Source: Lamellibrachia satsuma (taxonomy: Eukaryota > Annelida > Polychaeta > Sabellida > Siboglinidae). Taken from it: 64,000 nucleotides of DNA. Under the pieces are notes generated by a model. The model made no database searches and was not told where the DNA came from. It saw only the letters and a program-made list of their open reading frames with translations. Made by a program: the position numbers and the translations under genes. The DNA lies in the NCBI GenBank assembly GCA_033239005.1, contig BSQZ01000018.1, positions 7,099,536 to 7,163,535 on the forward strand, read 5' to 3'. Positions 32,661-45,100 of this stretch are shown here, one piece after another. Position 1 is the stretch's first letter; every line of letters starts with the position of its first letter.

Positions 32661-34355
32661 TTTTAACTGTTTATATATAAAAGTAACTGAAAACATAATA
32701 TTACTAACATTAAAAGAACTTAATATAAGCAAATCGCCTGGCCCTGATGAAATTGGTGCCAGATTACTAACTGAGTTGTCAGAAAATATCTGTCTCCCAT
32801 TACAAAAAATATTTGAAACATCTATAAAAACATCAAGTATTCCCGATGAATGGAAGGATGCCAAAATATCAGCAATATATAAAAAAGGAAACAAGAAATT
32901 AGCTTGCAACTACCGTCCAATAAGCCTAACAAGTGTAGTTTGTAAATGCATGGAAAAAATTATTAGAAATCACATCATCAGTTACATGAAAGTCAATGGT
33001 CTGTTCAGTCAAAAACAATATGGTTTTATCTCTGGCAGATCAACAGTTCTCCAACTAATTAAAATACTAGATGAATGGACCTCAGAAATGGATAAGGGTA
33101 ATTACATAGATGTTATTTATATGGATTTTCAAAAGGCTTTTGATACTGTGCCACATACAAGACTAATAAGTAAATTAAAAAGTTTTAACATTAGGAATGA
33201 TTTAGTTAATTGGATTGAGGCATTCATCACAAATAGACGACAAAAGGTAGCAGTAAATGGAAAAGAATCAAACTGGCACAAAGTAACATCAGGGATACCG
33301 CAGGGATCTGTCCTAGGACCCTTACTGTTTGTTCTCTACGTAAACGACCTGCCTGATTTAACTAAATCCAATACATTCCTGTTCGCGGATGACATTAAGA
33401 TATTTAGAGCCATAACAAATAAAAATGATCAGGATATACTACAACAAGATTTAAGTATCCTAGAACAATGGAGTGACAAATGGCTATTAAAATTCCACCC
33501 AGACAAATGTAAACACATGGAAATTGGAAAAAATAATATAGGTGAAAATGAATATTTCATGACAAGTAATAATGTTAAACATTCACTAGCCACCACAGAT
33601 AAGCAAACTGACTTAGGTGTAATTATCGATTCAAAATTGTCATTTGATGATCACATAAACCAAGTGGTAAATAAAGCAACCAAAATGACAAAAATAATCC
33701 GAAGAACCTTCCAATTCCTAGACACACACACTTTTTTGCCACTATTTAAGACAATGGTTAGATCTCACCTAGAATATGCCATAGCAGTATGGTATCCATA
33801 TAAGATAAAACATAAAATAGCAATAGAAAACGTCCAGAGAAGGGCCACAAAAGAACTTCCTGGTATGAGGGATTTATCATATATAGAAAGACTAAAATTA
33901 CTGAAGCTACCCACATTAGCATACCGAAGGCTAAGAGGAGACATGATAGAAGTCTATAAAATAATGCACGAATTGTACGATAATGAATCTGCACCAAACC
34001 TCCTGAAATGGGAGGATGTCACACTTAGATCAGGAAATAGAGGGCACTCCCTTAAAATATTTACCCAAAGAGCAAAAATAAATTTAAGAAAAAATGCATT
34101 CCCTCTTAGAGTGGCTGAACCATGGAATAGTCTCCCAAACTCTGTAGTACAAGCTAGATCAATTAACGCATTTAAAAACAAATTAGACAAATTCTGGTCT
34201 ACCCAGGCAATAATATATGACTATGAATCTCCTTTAACAATAACTAATGGAACCGGAAATTATGATATAAAAATATTTGATTCTGAAGATCTGATCATGG
34301 AGGAACCAACTGGATCCTGCGATCAGAATCGTCATAAGGTATCATAAGGTATAAG
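32661..34355 (+). CDS. 5'-truncated CR1-like LINE: reverse transcriptase reading frame (open)
   Basis: An open frame of about 550 residues, best preserved of all LINE copies here. In order: SPGPDEIGARLL, NYRPISLTSVVCKCMEK, QYGFISGRSTVLQLI, MDFQKAFDTVPH, GIPQGSVLGPLLFVLYVNDL, FLFADDIKIF (the catalytic FADD), KWLLKFHPDKCKHM, LGVIIDSKLSFDDHIN and the C-terminal YRRLRGDMIEVYKIMH region. It lacks the endonuclease and RT start, so insertion was 5'-truncated. The codons upstream of about 32,690 are not LINE-derived. The 3' end has tandem ATAAGGT units (34,330-34,352), the CR1-like terminal repeat. An RT enzyme by homology, but without endonuclease and promoter the copy is presumably inactive. Confidence 0.85.
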
Positions 34356-34384
34356 GTATATTATTATTCAACATCTAATATCTA

Positions 34385-35010
34385 AAATCGTTGTCCCTAC
34401 GTTCTTGTCTTGTTTGATGTGCTGGCGATAAGGCCAGACAGTTAAATTTGCTGTTGCTGCTGTGTTCAGCAATTTCACGTATGCCATTGACAGAGCTTGC
34501 TACGAGCGCAGCATTATCAACGAACAGCAGTTTGCATTCGAGGAGTTCGTATGTCGCTGTCTTAGCCTTGAGTCTGGGAAGGTTACGCAGTTTTCCGTAT
34601 ACTTCTTCGGTCAGGTTGACGGAAGCTGACTCCAACCCTTGTGAAGCCACACTGACTATTGCTGAATCAGTGCAGTTTTTTTTCTTCAGATTTTAGCTAA
34701 CATTTCTCCTACAACAGTTAAGAGGGAAATACCATGATGGTTTTCAGTCACTGCGCTCACTCTTTGTCTTGTAGATGGTGATTATTAGGACATCTTTAAA
34801 ATCCCAGGAGAGTTCTCCAACTTCCCAACAAGTGCGGTACAATTCAGTTAGTTGACATTTGACTTCAGGGAAGTGCCACCATGCTGAACAATTTCAACTG
34901 GGAGACTATACGAGCCTTGGTGGTTTTGGTCACATTTTAAACCTTGTCGTATGTTGGGAGAAGAGAGTTCACTGTGCAATGGGTGCTGGTTCACAAATGT
35001 GAATACTTGT
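34385..35010 (-). pseudogene. Second LINE relic (RTE-like) reverse transcriptase
   Basis: Minus-strand fragments LTELYRTCWEVGELSWDFKD, VLIITIYKTKSE and (34,650-34,440) YELLECKLLFVDNAALVASS followed by VNGIREIAEHSSNSK match the thumb and the catalytic (here FVDN for FADD) region of RTE-type LINEs. Stops and a lost active-site Asp show it is dead. It overlaps the inner end of the right arm of the inverted duplication. Confidence 0.6.
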
Positions 35011-36068
35011 TTGCTGTGTATGGCCGATTGAAGAGATTACAGAAGTGTTCCTGCCACCTTTAGAGAATGTGTAGGAACATTAAGCGGTCTGAAAGGCCCA
35101 CAAGTAGTGAGGAGAGTTTCTTTACAAGTGTGTTCACAATGGCAAAGCAGACTTCTGCCTGCACTGATTGAAACTGAAATATTAAATTATTTCTGGATGG
35201 AAGTCACATGTCAGCAGCAGCGACATTGACTGATAACGCAGGTTCGGTGATTATCACTGCTCTCGTCTGAAGACGACTTAGTTGTCGCTGTCATCGCTTT
35301 CATTGTTATCACAACGACTGCCACAGTCTTCTTCTGATGGCAGCTCCTAGCGCCACAGACTACAACAGACATAATACAAATGTTACCATCTGTCGTCTAT
35401 GTATGGATGAGTGTGTGTGTGTGTGTGTGTCAGTGTGTGCATGTATGTGTGTATGTGTGTTCGTGTGTTAGTGCGTGAGACAAGTGATCTACTCGCACTA
35501 AATTCAGTCCCAGCCCTCCCACAAATCTCCCTCATTCGCTTCACTCCATCCCTTGAGATGTGATTTTAGCCGTCCTGCTCCTAGGAGGTGAGTACACGGG
35601 GTTACACGGGGTGTACTGAGCCTCCTAGGAGGTGAGTACACGGGGTGTACAGAGCCTCCTAGGAGGTGAGTACATGGGATGTACTAAGCCTCCCACACAT
35701 AATGATCTTGTCTGTCATCAACTGTTGCTGTGGAAAGTCATTCGTGAAATTTGTAACAATGATTGTTAATGATTTATTATTATTAATCATAATCACAAAT
35801 TATAAAAAATTATTTATCGTCAATAAAACGGTTGCTGACAACAATACATTTAGTGACATTACACCGTCGGAAAATGTCCATACATGTTTAATTTCGCAAT
35901 ATGAACCTTTATTTTTTTAGAAAACAAGTGTTCAGTGGAATAAAAACAAACGGTAAATAAACAAAGTGACAGTCTTTTACAAATGACACATGACGACATC
36001 AATTCAACGGAGACTGTCACAAAGTGTTATTGTCGAATATAAAGTGTCCTCAAATAGGTTGAGAGAGG
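34863..36068. repeat. Right arm of the inverted duplication
   Basis: Reverse complement of 27,946-29,421. It contains a (GT)n at 35,404-35,470 and three copies of the 34-nt unit at 35,583-35,690. On the minus strand it provides a stop codon (36,052-36,050) and an AATAAA signal (35,913-35,908) just after the last LRR exon, so part of it may serve as the 3' end of gene 1. Confidence 0.85.
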
Positions 36069-36098
36069 AGATTGGTGGGTGAAAATCCAACTACATAC

Positions 36099-36182
36099 CG
36101 GAAGAACTTTAGTCTTGGCAAATTGTCTGTGACTCTCTTGATAGCGTCTTCAGTGGTAGGGTCGATGTTACATTTCACCAAC
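36099..36182 (-). CDS. Gene 1, last recognisable LRR exon
   Basis: 84 nt from CACTAG to CG|GTATGT, phase 2. Reads LVKCNIDPTTEDAIKRV then TDNLPRLKFF. If the donor is not used, the frame runs 16 more residues (ending NLLSQPI) to a TGA at 36,052-36,050 with AATAAA about 140 bp on. If it is used, another exon follows that I do not find. Most diverged of the set, as terminal LRRs often are. Confidence 0.7.
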
Positions 36183-39100
36183 CTAGTGTCATGAGTAAAT
36201 TAAACCGAACATGTGACAAGTGTCAACAATGGAAGACAACTAAATTGAGTAGGTTCATGCCTGAGTGAGCACGATCTCTTTCTCCTGGGTGGCAGCCGCC
36301 AGTGCACATTATGTTTATTTTATTTCGTTGTTTGATTAATGATTGATAATTGCCATGTCGAGAGCTGCGATCGATTGTAATGTGAGATGAGTGGTTATTG
36401 GTCATAAGCAGAAGATGAAAACATGTTTTGCTGAAAGACTCCAGTGCATGAAATCACTATGCAACCAGGGTTCACACTTGTGCACTAAATAGCTTGGGTA
36501 TATGTGCAACCAGGTTTCATGCTTGTGCACTAAATAGCTTGGGTGTATTTGCAACCAGGGTTCACACTTGTGCACTGGACAGCTTGGGCGTATGTGCAAC
36601 CAGGTTTCATGCTTGTGCACTAGACAGCTTGGGTGAATGTGCAACCAGGGTTCACACTTGTGCACTGGACAGCTTGGGCGTATGTGCAACCAGGTTTCAT
36701 GCTTGTGCACTAGACAGCTTGGGTGAATGTGCAACCAGGGTTCACACTTGTGCACTGGACAGCTTGGGTGTATGTGCAACCAGGGTTCACACTTGTGCAC
36801 TGGACAGCTTGGGTGTATGTGCAACCAGGGTTCACACTTGTGCACTGGACAGCTTGAGCGTATGTGCAACCAGGTTTCATGCTTGTGCACTAGACAGCTT
36901 GGGTGAATGTGCAACCAGGGTTCACGCTTGTGCACTGGACAGCTTGGGTGAATGTGCAACCAGGGTTCACACTTGTGCACTGGACAGCTTGGGTGAATGT
37001 GCAACCAGGGTTCACGCTTGTGCACTAGACAGCTTGGGTGTATGTGTGCATATGAACGAATCAAATGAGCTCTTTCTCCGATGGCCTGGGAGATGCCTGG
37101 GAGGTGGCCTGGGAGGCGGCCTGGGTGGCGGCCTGCGTGGCAGCCTGGGAGGCGACCTGGGTGGCGGCCTGGGAGGCGGCCTGGGAGGTGGCCTGGGAGA
37201 CAGCCTGGGTGGCGGCCTGGGAGGTGGCCTGGGTGGTGGCCTGGGAGGCGGCCTGGGTGGCGGCCTGGGCAGCGGCCTGGGAGGCAGCCTGGGAGGTGGC
37301 CTGGGTGGCGGCCTGGGAGGCAGCCTGGGAGGCGGCCTGGGAGATGGCCTGGGAGGCAGCTGCCAGTGCAAATTATGTTTATTTTATTTTGTTGTTTGAT
37401 TGATAATTGCCATGTCGAGAGCTGAGAGCGATTGTAATGTGAGATGAGTGGTTATTGGTTATAAGCAGAAGATGAAAACACGTTATGTATGAAATCACCA
37501 TGCCATGGTGTTTCAAAAACAATGTGCGGATAAAGTTACGGCATTGCTACTCTTTCAGTTTTTAGGCTAAATTTAGGTACCATAATCCCAATTCATTGCT
37601 TGGCGTTGCTTATTAACAAGGCTTCAACAGCACCACATCCATTGGTGTAAGGCCAATTTGTAATCTTTGTTTTGCGGATGATATTGACCTCATGGGAGGC
37701 AGTGAGAATGAACTCCAAGACCTCACTACCAGACTGGAAGAAAAGGCAAGAGCTTATGGGATGGAAGTCAGCTCAGAGAAAAGCAAAATACTTGTCAACA
37801 GCACCAACCAGTACACCCCCATTAACACCATGATGAACGGTCAAAATCTTGAGAGAGTAGACTCTCTTAAATAACTTGAAAAAGTGTTGTTTTTTTCACC
37901 CAAATGTTGTTGAATTTTACTTTAACCTCACTGTATGAACCCGTGAGTGCAATAGGCTTGCCAACAACTCATGTATTATGCTTTCTGTATGAACCCTGTG
38001 TGCAACAGGCTTGCCAACAACTCATGTCTTATGCTTTCTGTATTAACCCTGTGTGCAACAGGCTTGCCAACAACTCATGTCTTATGCTTTCTGTATTAAC
38101 CCTGTGTGCAACAGGCTTGCCAACAACTCATGTCTTATGCTTTCTGTATGAACCCTGGGTGCAACAGGCTTGCCAACAACTCATGTCTTATGCTATCTGT
38201 ATGAACCCTGAGTGTAACAGGCTTGCCAACAACTCATGTCTTATGCTTTCTGTATGAACCCTGTGTGCAACAGGCTTGACAACAACTGATGTCTTATGCT
38301 TTCTGTATGAACCCTGTGTGCAACAGACTTGCCAACAACTCATGTCTTATGCTTTCTGTATGAACCCTGTGTGCAACAGGCTTGCCAACAACTCATGTCT
38401 TATGCTTTCTGTATGAACCCTGTGTGCAACAGGCTTGCCAACAACTCATGTCTTATGCTTTCTGTATGAACCCTGGGTGCAACAGGCTTGCCAACAACTC
38501 ATGTCTTATGCTTTCTATATGAACCCTGAGTGTAACAGGCTTGCCAACAACTCATGTATTATGCTTTTTGTATGAACCCTGAGTGCAACAGACTTGCCAA
38601 CAACTCATGTCTTATGCTTTCTGTATAAACCCTGAGTGCAACAGGCTTGCCAACAACTCATGTCTTATGCTTTCTGTATGAACCCTGAGTGCAACAGGCT
38701 TGCCAACAACTCATGTCTTATGCTTTTTGTATGAACCCTGAGTGCAACAGGCTTGCCAACAACTCATGTCTTATGCTTTCTGTATGAACCCTGAGTGCAA
38801 CAGGCTTGCCAACAACTCATGTCTCAATATTAAGCTATATCACGTCAACATAACTACAAATCTCACCTGAGTTTTTCCAGTTGTGACATCTGCGACAAAC
38901 TATGACAAAGTTGTTGAGCAGCCACCGCATCAATGTCACTGAGGCTGTCAAGAAAATATACCCGTGAACTTATGATGCATAATTAAAACATTTTAACGGC
39001 CAGAATAATACAAATAATGTATAAACACACAACTTTGCATTAACTCGACTCTATAAATACAAATGTTTCTTACCACAAAGTACATTTTCTGGAGAGTAAA

Positions 39101-42100
39101 AAATGACACCACTTGTTTGGAAAAATCTAGTCTGTGTAACAAGAAAAATGTCAAAACTATTATTTTATTAATTGAAAATATTTTTTCATAATAATTTTAA
39201 CACAGTGATTAGAAAAACTATGGATTTAAATTAACATAACATGCATAATCAGCAACCATTAACTACTGATGGCACAGTGTTTCTTAATTATGAAGTATTA
39301 GACCAGTGCCAATTAAACTGAAACCCTGTAGGCATATTTTAGCAACGCATGCCAACAAATGGTTTTAGGGTGATCCGAGTGTGGGGTATACAACAAATGG
39401 TTTTAGGGTGATCTGAGTGTGGGGTATGCAACAAATGGTTTTAGGGTGATCCGAGTGTGGGGTATGCAACAAATGGTTTTAGGGTGATCTGAGTGTGGGG
39501 TATGCAACAAATGGTTTTAGGGTTATCCAAGTGTAGGGTATGCAACAAATGGTTTTAGGGTGATCTGAGTGTGGGGTATGCAACAAATGGTTTTAGGGTG
39601 ATCCAAGTGTAGGGTATGCAACAAATGGTTTTAGGGTGATCCGAGTGTGGGGTATGCAACAAATGGATTTAGGGTGATATGAGTGTAGGGTATGCAACAA
39701 ATGGTTTTAGGGTGATCTGAATGTGGGGTATGCAACAAATGGTTTTAGGGTTATCCAAGTGTAGGGTATGCAACAAATGGTTTTAGGGTGATCCGAGTGT
39801 GGGGTATGCAACAAATGGTTTTAGGGTGATCTGAGTGTGGGGTATGCAACACATGGTTTTAGGGTTATCCAAGTGTAGGGTATGCAACAAATGGTTTTAG
39901 GGTGATCTGAGTGTGGGGTATGCAACAAATTGTTTTAGGGTGATCCAAGTGTAGGGTATGCAACAAATGGTTTTAGGGTTATCCAAGTGTAGGGTATGCA
40001 ACAAATGGTTTTAGGGTGATCTGAGTGTGGGGTATGCAACAAATGGTTTTAGGGTTATCCAAGTGTAGGGTATGCAACAAATAGTTTTAGGGTGATCCGA
40101 GTGTGGGGTAGGCAACAAATGGTTTTAGGGTGATCCAAGTGTAGGGTATGCAACAAATGGTTTTAGGGTTATCCAAGTGTAGGGTATGCAACAAATGGTT
40201 TTATGGTGATCTGAGTGTGGGGTATGCAACAAATGGTTTTAGGGTGATCCAAGTGTAGGGTATGCAACAAATGGTTTTAGGGTTATCCAAGTGTAGGGTA
40301 TGCAACAAATGGTTTTAGGGTGATCTAAGTGTGGGGTATGCAACAAATGGTTTTAGGGTTATCCAAGTGTAGGGTATGCAACAAATGGTTTTAGGGTGAT
40401 CCGAGTGTGGGGTAGGCAACAAATGGTTTTAGGGTTATCCAAGTGTAGGGTATGCAACAAATGGTTTTAGGGTGATCCGAGTGTGGGGTATGCAACAAAT
40501 GGGTTTAGGGTGATCCGAGTACGACTGTTTGTTTTCACATACCATCACAATACATCTGTATACATGTCAACATTCTACCTACTTGAGTTCCTTCAGGGAC
40601 GTCAACTGACACAAGTTATCTAGCAGAGTTGTCAACGCTTCAGCCGAGATGCCACAGTTTTGTAAACTGCAACATGAAACAATGCATAATTGACAGTTTA
40701 TTTAATAACATGATATGAAACTATGCTCCTAATACTGTGGTGAAATATGTAAATGTTGTAAGTCAACAGTTGTTGTTGTCAACAGTTGTTGTTGTCAACA
40801 GTTGTCGTACTGCAGAATGTGACTTGGAAGGATTTGCTAGTCACAATATATTATTGCCACATTTTAACTGTTACAGTCCATGACTGATCTAAGACTTGTG
40901 TTTGGAATATGTTCTTTTGGTCGGGCACCAATTCAACTAGGTAGGGTAGGACACCCACTATACATGGGAGGGCGCTGCCATGCTGTGGTACACTCTCTGT
41001 ACATCCCATTGTACAACACTATACATGGGAGGGCACTGCCATGCAGTGGTACATTCTCTGTACATCCCATTGTACAACACTATACATGGGAGGGCACTGC
41101 CATGCAGTGGTACACTCTCTGTACATCCCATTGTACGACACTATACACGGGAGGGTGCTGCCATGCTGTGGTACATTCTCTGTACATCCCATTGTACAAC
41201 ACTATACATGGGAGGGCGCTGCCATGCAGTGGTACATTCTCTGTACATCCCATTGTACAACACTATACATGGGAGGGCGCTGCCATGCAGTGGTACATTC
41301 TCTGTACATCCCATTGTACAACACTATACATGGGAGGGTGCTGCCATGCTGTGGTACACTCTCTGTACATCCCATTGTACAACACTATACATGGGAGGGC
41401 GCTGCCATGCTGTGGTACATTCTCTGTACATCCCATTGTACAACACTATACATGGGAGGGCGCTGCCATGCTGTGGTACATTCTCTGTACATCCCATTGT
41501 ACAACACTATACATGGGAGGGCGCTGCCATGCTGTGGTACATTCTCTGTACATCCCATTGTACAACACTATACATGGGAGGGAGCTGCCATGCTGTGGTA
41601 CATTCTCTGTACATCCCATTGTACAACACTATACATGGGAGGGCGATGCCATGCAGTGGTACATTCTCTGTGCATCCCACTGTACAACACTATACATGGG
41701 AGGGCGCTGCCATGCAGTGGTACATTCTCTGTACATCCCATTGTACAACACTATACATGGGAGGGTGCTGCCATGCTGTGGTACACTCTCTGTACATCCC
41801 ACTGTACAACACTATACATGGGAGGGCGCTGCCATGCAGTGGTACATTCTCTGTACATCCCATTGTACAACACTATACATGGGAGGGCGCTGCCATGCAG
41901 TGGTACATTCTCTGTACATCCCATTGTACAACACTATACATGGGAGGGCGCTGCCATGCAGTGGTACATTCTCTGTACATCCCATTGTACAACACTATAC
42001 ATGGGAGGGCGCTGCCATGCTGTGGTACACTTTCTGTACATCCCACTGTACAACACTATACATGGCAGGGCGCTGCCATGCTGTGGTACTCTCTGTACAT

Positions 42101-45100
42101 CCCATTGTACGACACTATACATGGGAGGGCGATGCCATGCTGTGGTACACTCTCTGTACATCCCATTGTACGACACTATACATGGGAGGGCGCTGCCATG
42201 CTGTGGTACACTCTCTGTACATCCCATTGTACAACACTATACATGGGAGGGCACTGCCATGCTGTGGTACACTCTCTGTACATCCCATTGTACAACACTA
42301 TACATGGGAGGGCACTGCCATGCTGTGGTACACTCTCTGTACATCCCATTGTATGACACTATACATGGGAGGGCGCTGACATGCTGTGGTACACTCTCTG
42401 TACATCCCATTGTACAACACTATACATGGGAGGGTGCTGCCATGCTGTGGTACATTCTCTGTACATCCCATTGTACAACACTATACATGGAAGGGTGCTG
42501 CCATGCTGTGGTACATTCTCTGTACATCCCATTATACAACACTATACATGGGAGGGCGCTGCCATGCTGTGGTACACTCTCTGTACATCCCACTGTACAA
42601 CACTATACATGGGAGGGCGCTGACATGCTGTGGTACACTCTCTGTACATCCCACTGTACAACACTATACATGGGAGGGCGATGCCATGCTGTGGTACACT
42701 CTCTGTACATCCCATTGTATGGCACTATACATGGGAGGGCGCTGCCATGCTGTGGTACACTCTCTGTACATCCCATTGTACGACACTATACATGGGAGGG
42801 TGCTGCCATGCTGTGGTACACTCTCTGTACATCCCATTGTACGACACTATACATGGGAGGGCGCTGTCATGCTGTGGTACACTCTCTGTACATCCCATTG
42901 TACGACACTATACATGGGAGGGCGCTGCCATGCTATGGTACACTCTCTGTACATACCATTGTACGACACTATACATGGGAGGGCGCTGACATGCTGTGGT
43001 ACACTCTCTGTACATCCCATTGTACGACACTATACATGGGAGGGCGCTGCCATGCTGTGGTACACTCTCTGTACATCCCATTGTACGACACTAAGCTGAG
43101 ACATCCAAGAAACAATACACCTAATTCTTTTTCACGCAGTTGTAAAAGTCAGTGTTGAGAACACTTACATAATTAAGTAGCTCTAACTCACTCATACCCT
43201 GTACTGCGCCCTATGACAACTTAATGTAAAATACATCAACTTCTTGACCATTGGTTGATTTGACACAGAATGACCAAGATAATACATCAGACATAGTAAA
43301 CATACCTTAGTAACTGTAGTCCTGTCATCTTGGAAACATTGTCAACGAGAGTTTGACTAGTTGTTGGGTCACTGCAGTTGTTGCTGTTTAAGCTGTGAAA
43401 ATACATAATATATGTATAGGGCCTAAGTTAGTTATTAACATAATATTATTTGCAAGTAGAGTTTTTCAAGAAAACTAATCATGCATTGACCTGAAAGCTT
43501 GTAGTGTACGTCTACTAACATTCTATTTATTTCAGTAAACAGTATTAAATATTTTATAAAAAAAAATGTGAAGGCATATATAAAATTCCATTAATATATT
43601 TCGCTCCTAAATTGATTGTACGATGGTTGAATACTGATAAAGGTAACGTTCCAAAATTATGCTGGTCATAAATGTTTATGCTCATACACACAAATTATGG
43701 TGAATAACAATAGCTTGAGTGACTACACCTGTACATCAATGTGTATGAAAGTAACACACTTTAATCAGTTATTCCTACCTGAGTTTTGTCAACTGAAGCA
43801 TGTGACCCAATGCGACAGCCAAAGCTCTTGTCGTTTCGCCAGTCAGCTTGCAACCATTCAAACTGTATCACATACATAATGTCAGCATAATAACTTTATA
43901 AATCAGTTGAAGATTGCAACACTAGAGTGCTATTCAACAGTTATTATGCACTTCATATTGTATTAAAAACAGTGTGGGGAACACTTATAAATTCATAAAA
44001 TGAGACCATGTTCGCGAAATGTGATTTGAAATAGCTTGTGTGTGAACAGTACTGTTGCATTAGAACCATTACTGGTTATTGAATTAGAACACGGTTTAAA
44101 AATAACCCTTCCCCACAGAGCACTTCTGAGGGATGTTTTATAGATAATGTAGTCCAGAGATAGTGATTTGGACACATTGCTTTTAGCTATACATTAAAAC
44201 TTGGTACCGGGCATAACAATAAACACTGTAGCTTGGTACCGGGCATAACAATAAACACTGTAGCTTGGTACCGGGCATAACAATAAACACTGTAGCTTGG
44301 TACCGGGCATAACAATAAACACTGTAGCTTGGTACCGGGCATAACAATAAACACTGTAGCTTGGTACCGGGCATAACAATAAACACTGTAGCTTGGTACC
44401 GGGCATAACAATAAACACTGTAGCTTGGTACCGGGCATAACAATAAACACTGTAGCTTGGTACCGGGCATAACAATAAACACTGTAGCTTGGTACCGGGC
44501 ATAACAATAAACACTGTAGCTTGGTACCGGGCATACCAATAAACACTGTAGCTTGGTACTGGGCGTAACAACTATCTTTAAAACAAAGTATATATATATA
44601 TATATATATGTGTTCTATATATGTTAAACTGATGTTTACTATGCAGGACAGCAAGATATATTTCTACTGCATGTTGTATTGCACGTTGTGACTACAGGTG
44701 GTTATTTTCTTTGTGCCTAGACCCACATTCTCGTCCACGTCCACAAGCGCGTGTCTGGGGATGCAACTTCTAATATGTTTGATGTTTAATTGTTGGCTTC
44801 ACCCATCTATCATAATTTCCTTGAAATGTATTGGTGTTGGCATCATGGCAACAGCACTTATAACAGGAACTATCCTTTCATCATCATATTGTGCACATCC
44901 ATTTGGCCCTTTCCAATGAGAACGTCATTCCAAAATACCAATAATTCATTTTGTAGTAGTCAATGTGTGGATGCAGTGTAAGAGTATTTTTTTGCCATTT
45001 AGGTTGGCTGGATTTCTTGAATGTTGCTTGACAGAATGTTTTCTACATAGTTCATTTGCACTGTATATATTTCATTAAGGTTGCCATTGACCTCTTGTAT

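Noticed and set aside
36402..37425. Gly-Leu-rich, Pro-Arg-rich and CATRVHTCALDSLG-type repeat proteins
   Set aside because: Products of 45-nt and 12-nt minisatellites whose lengths are multiples of three; no supporting signals.
39353..40520. Telomere-like TTTAGGG inside a repeated unit
   Set aside because: The motif occurs once per 38-nt unit, not as a tandem hexamer or heptamer; intronic minisatellite.
40880..43158. Open frames of up to 705 codons in three overlapping plus frames
   Set aside because: A stop-free 61-nt repeat cycles through all frames; the array lies in an intron and has no start context, splice signals or homology.
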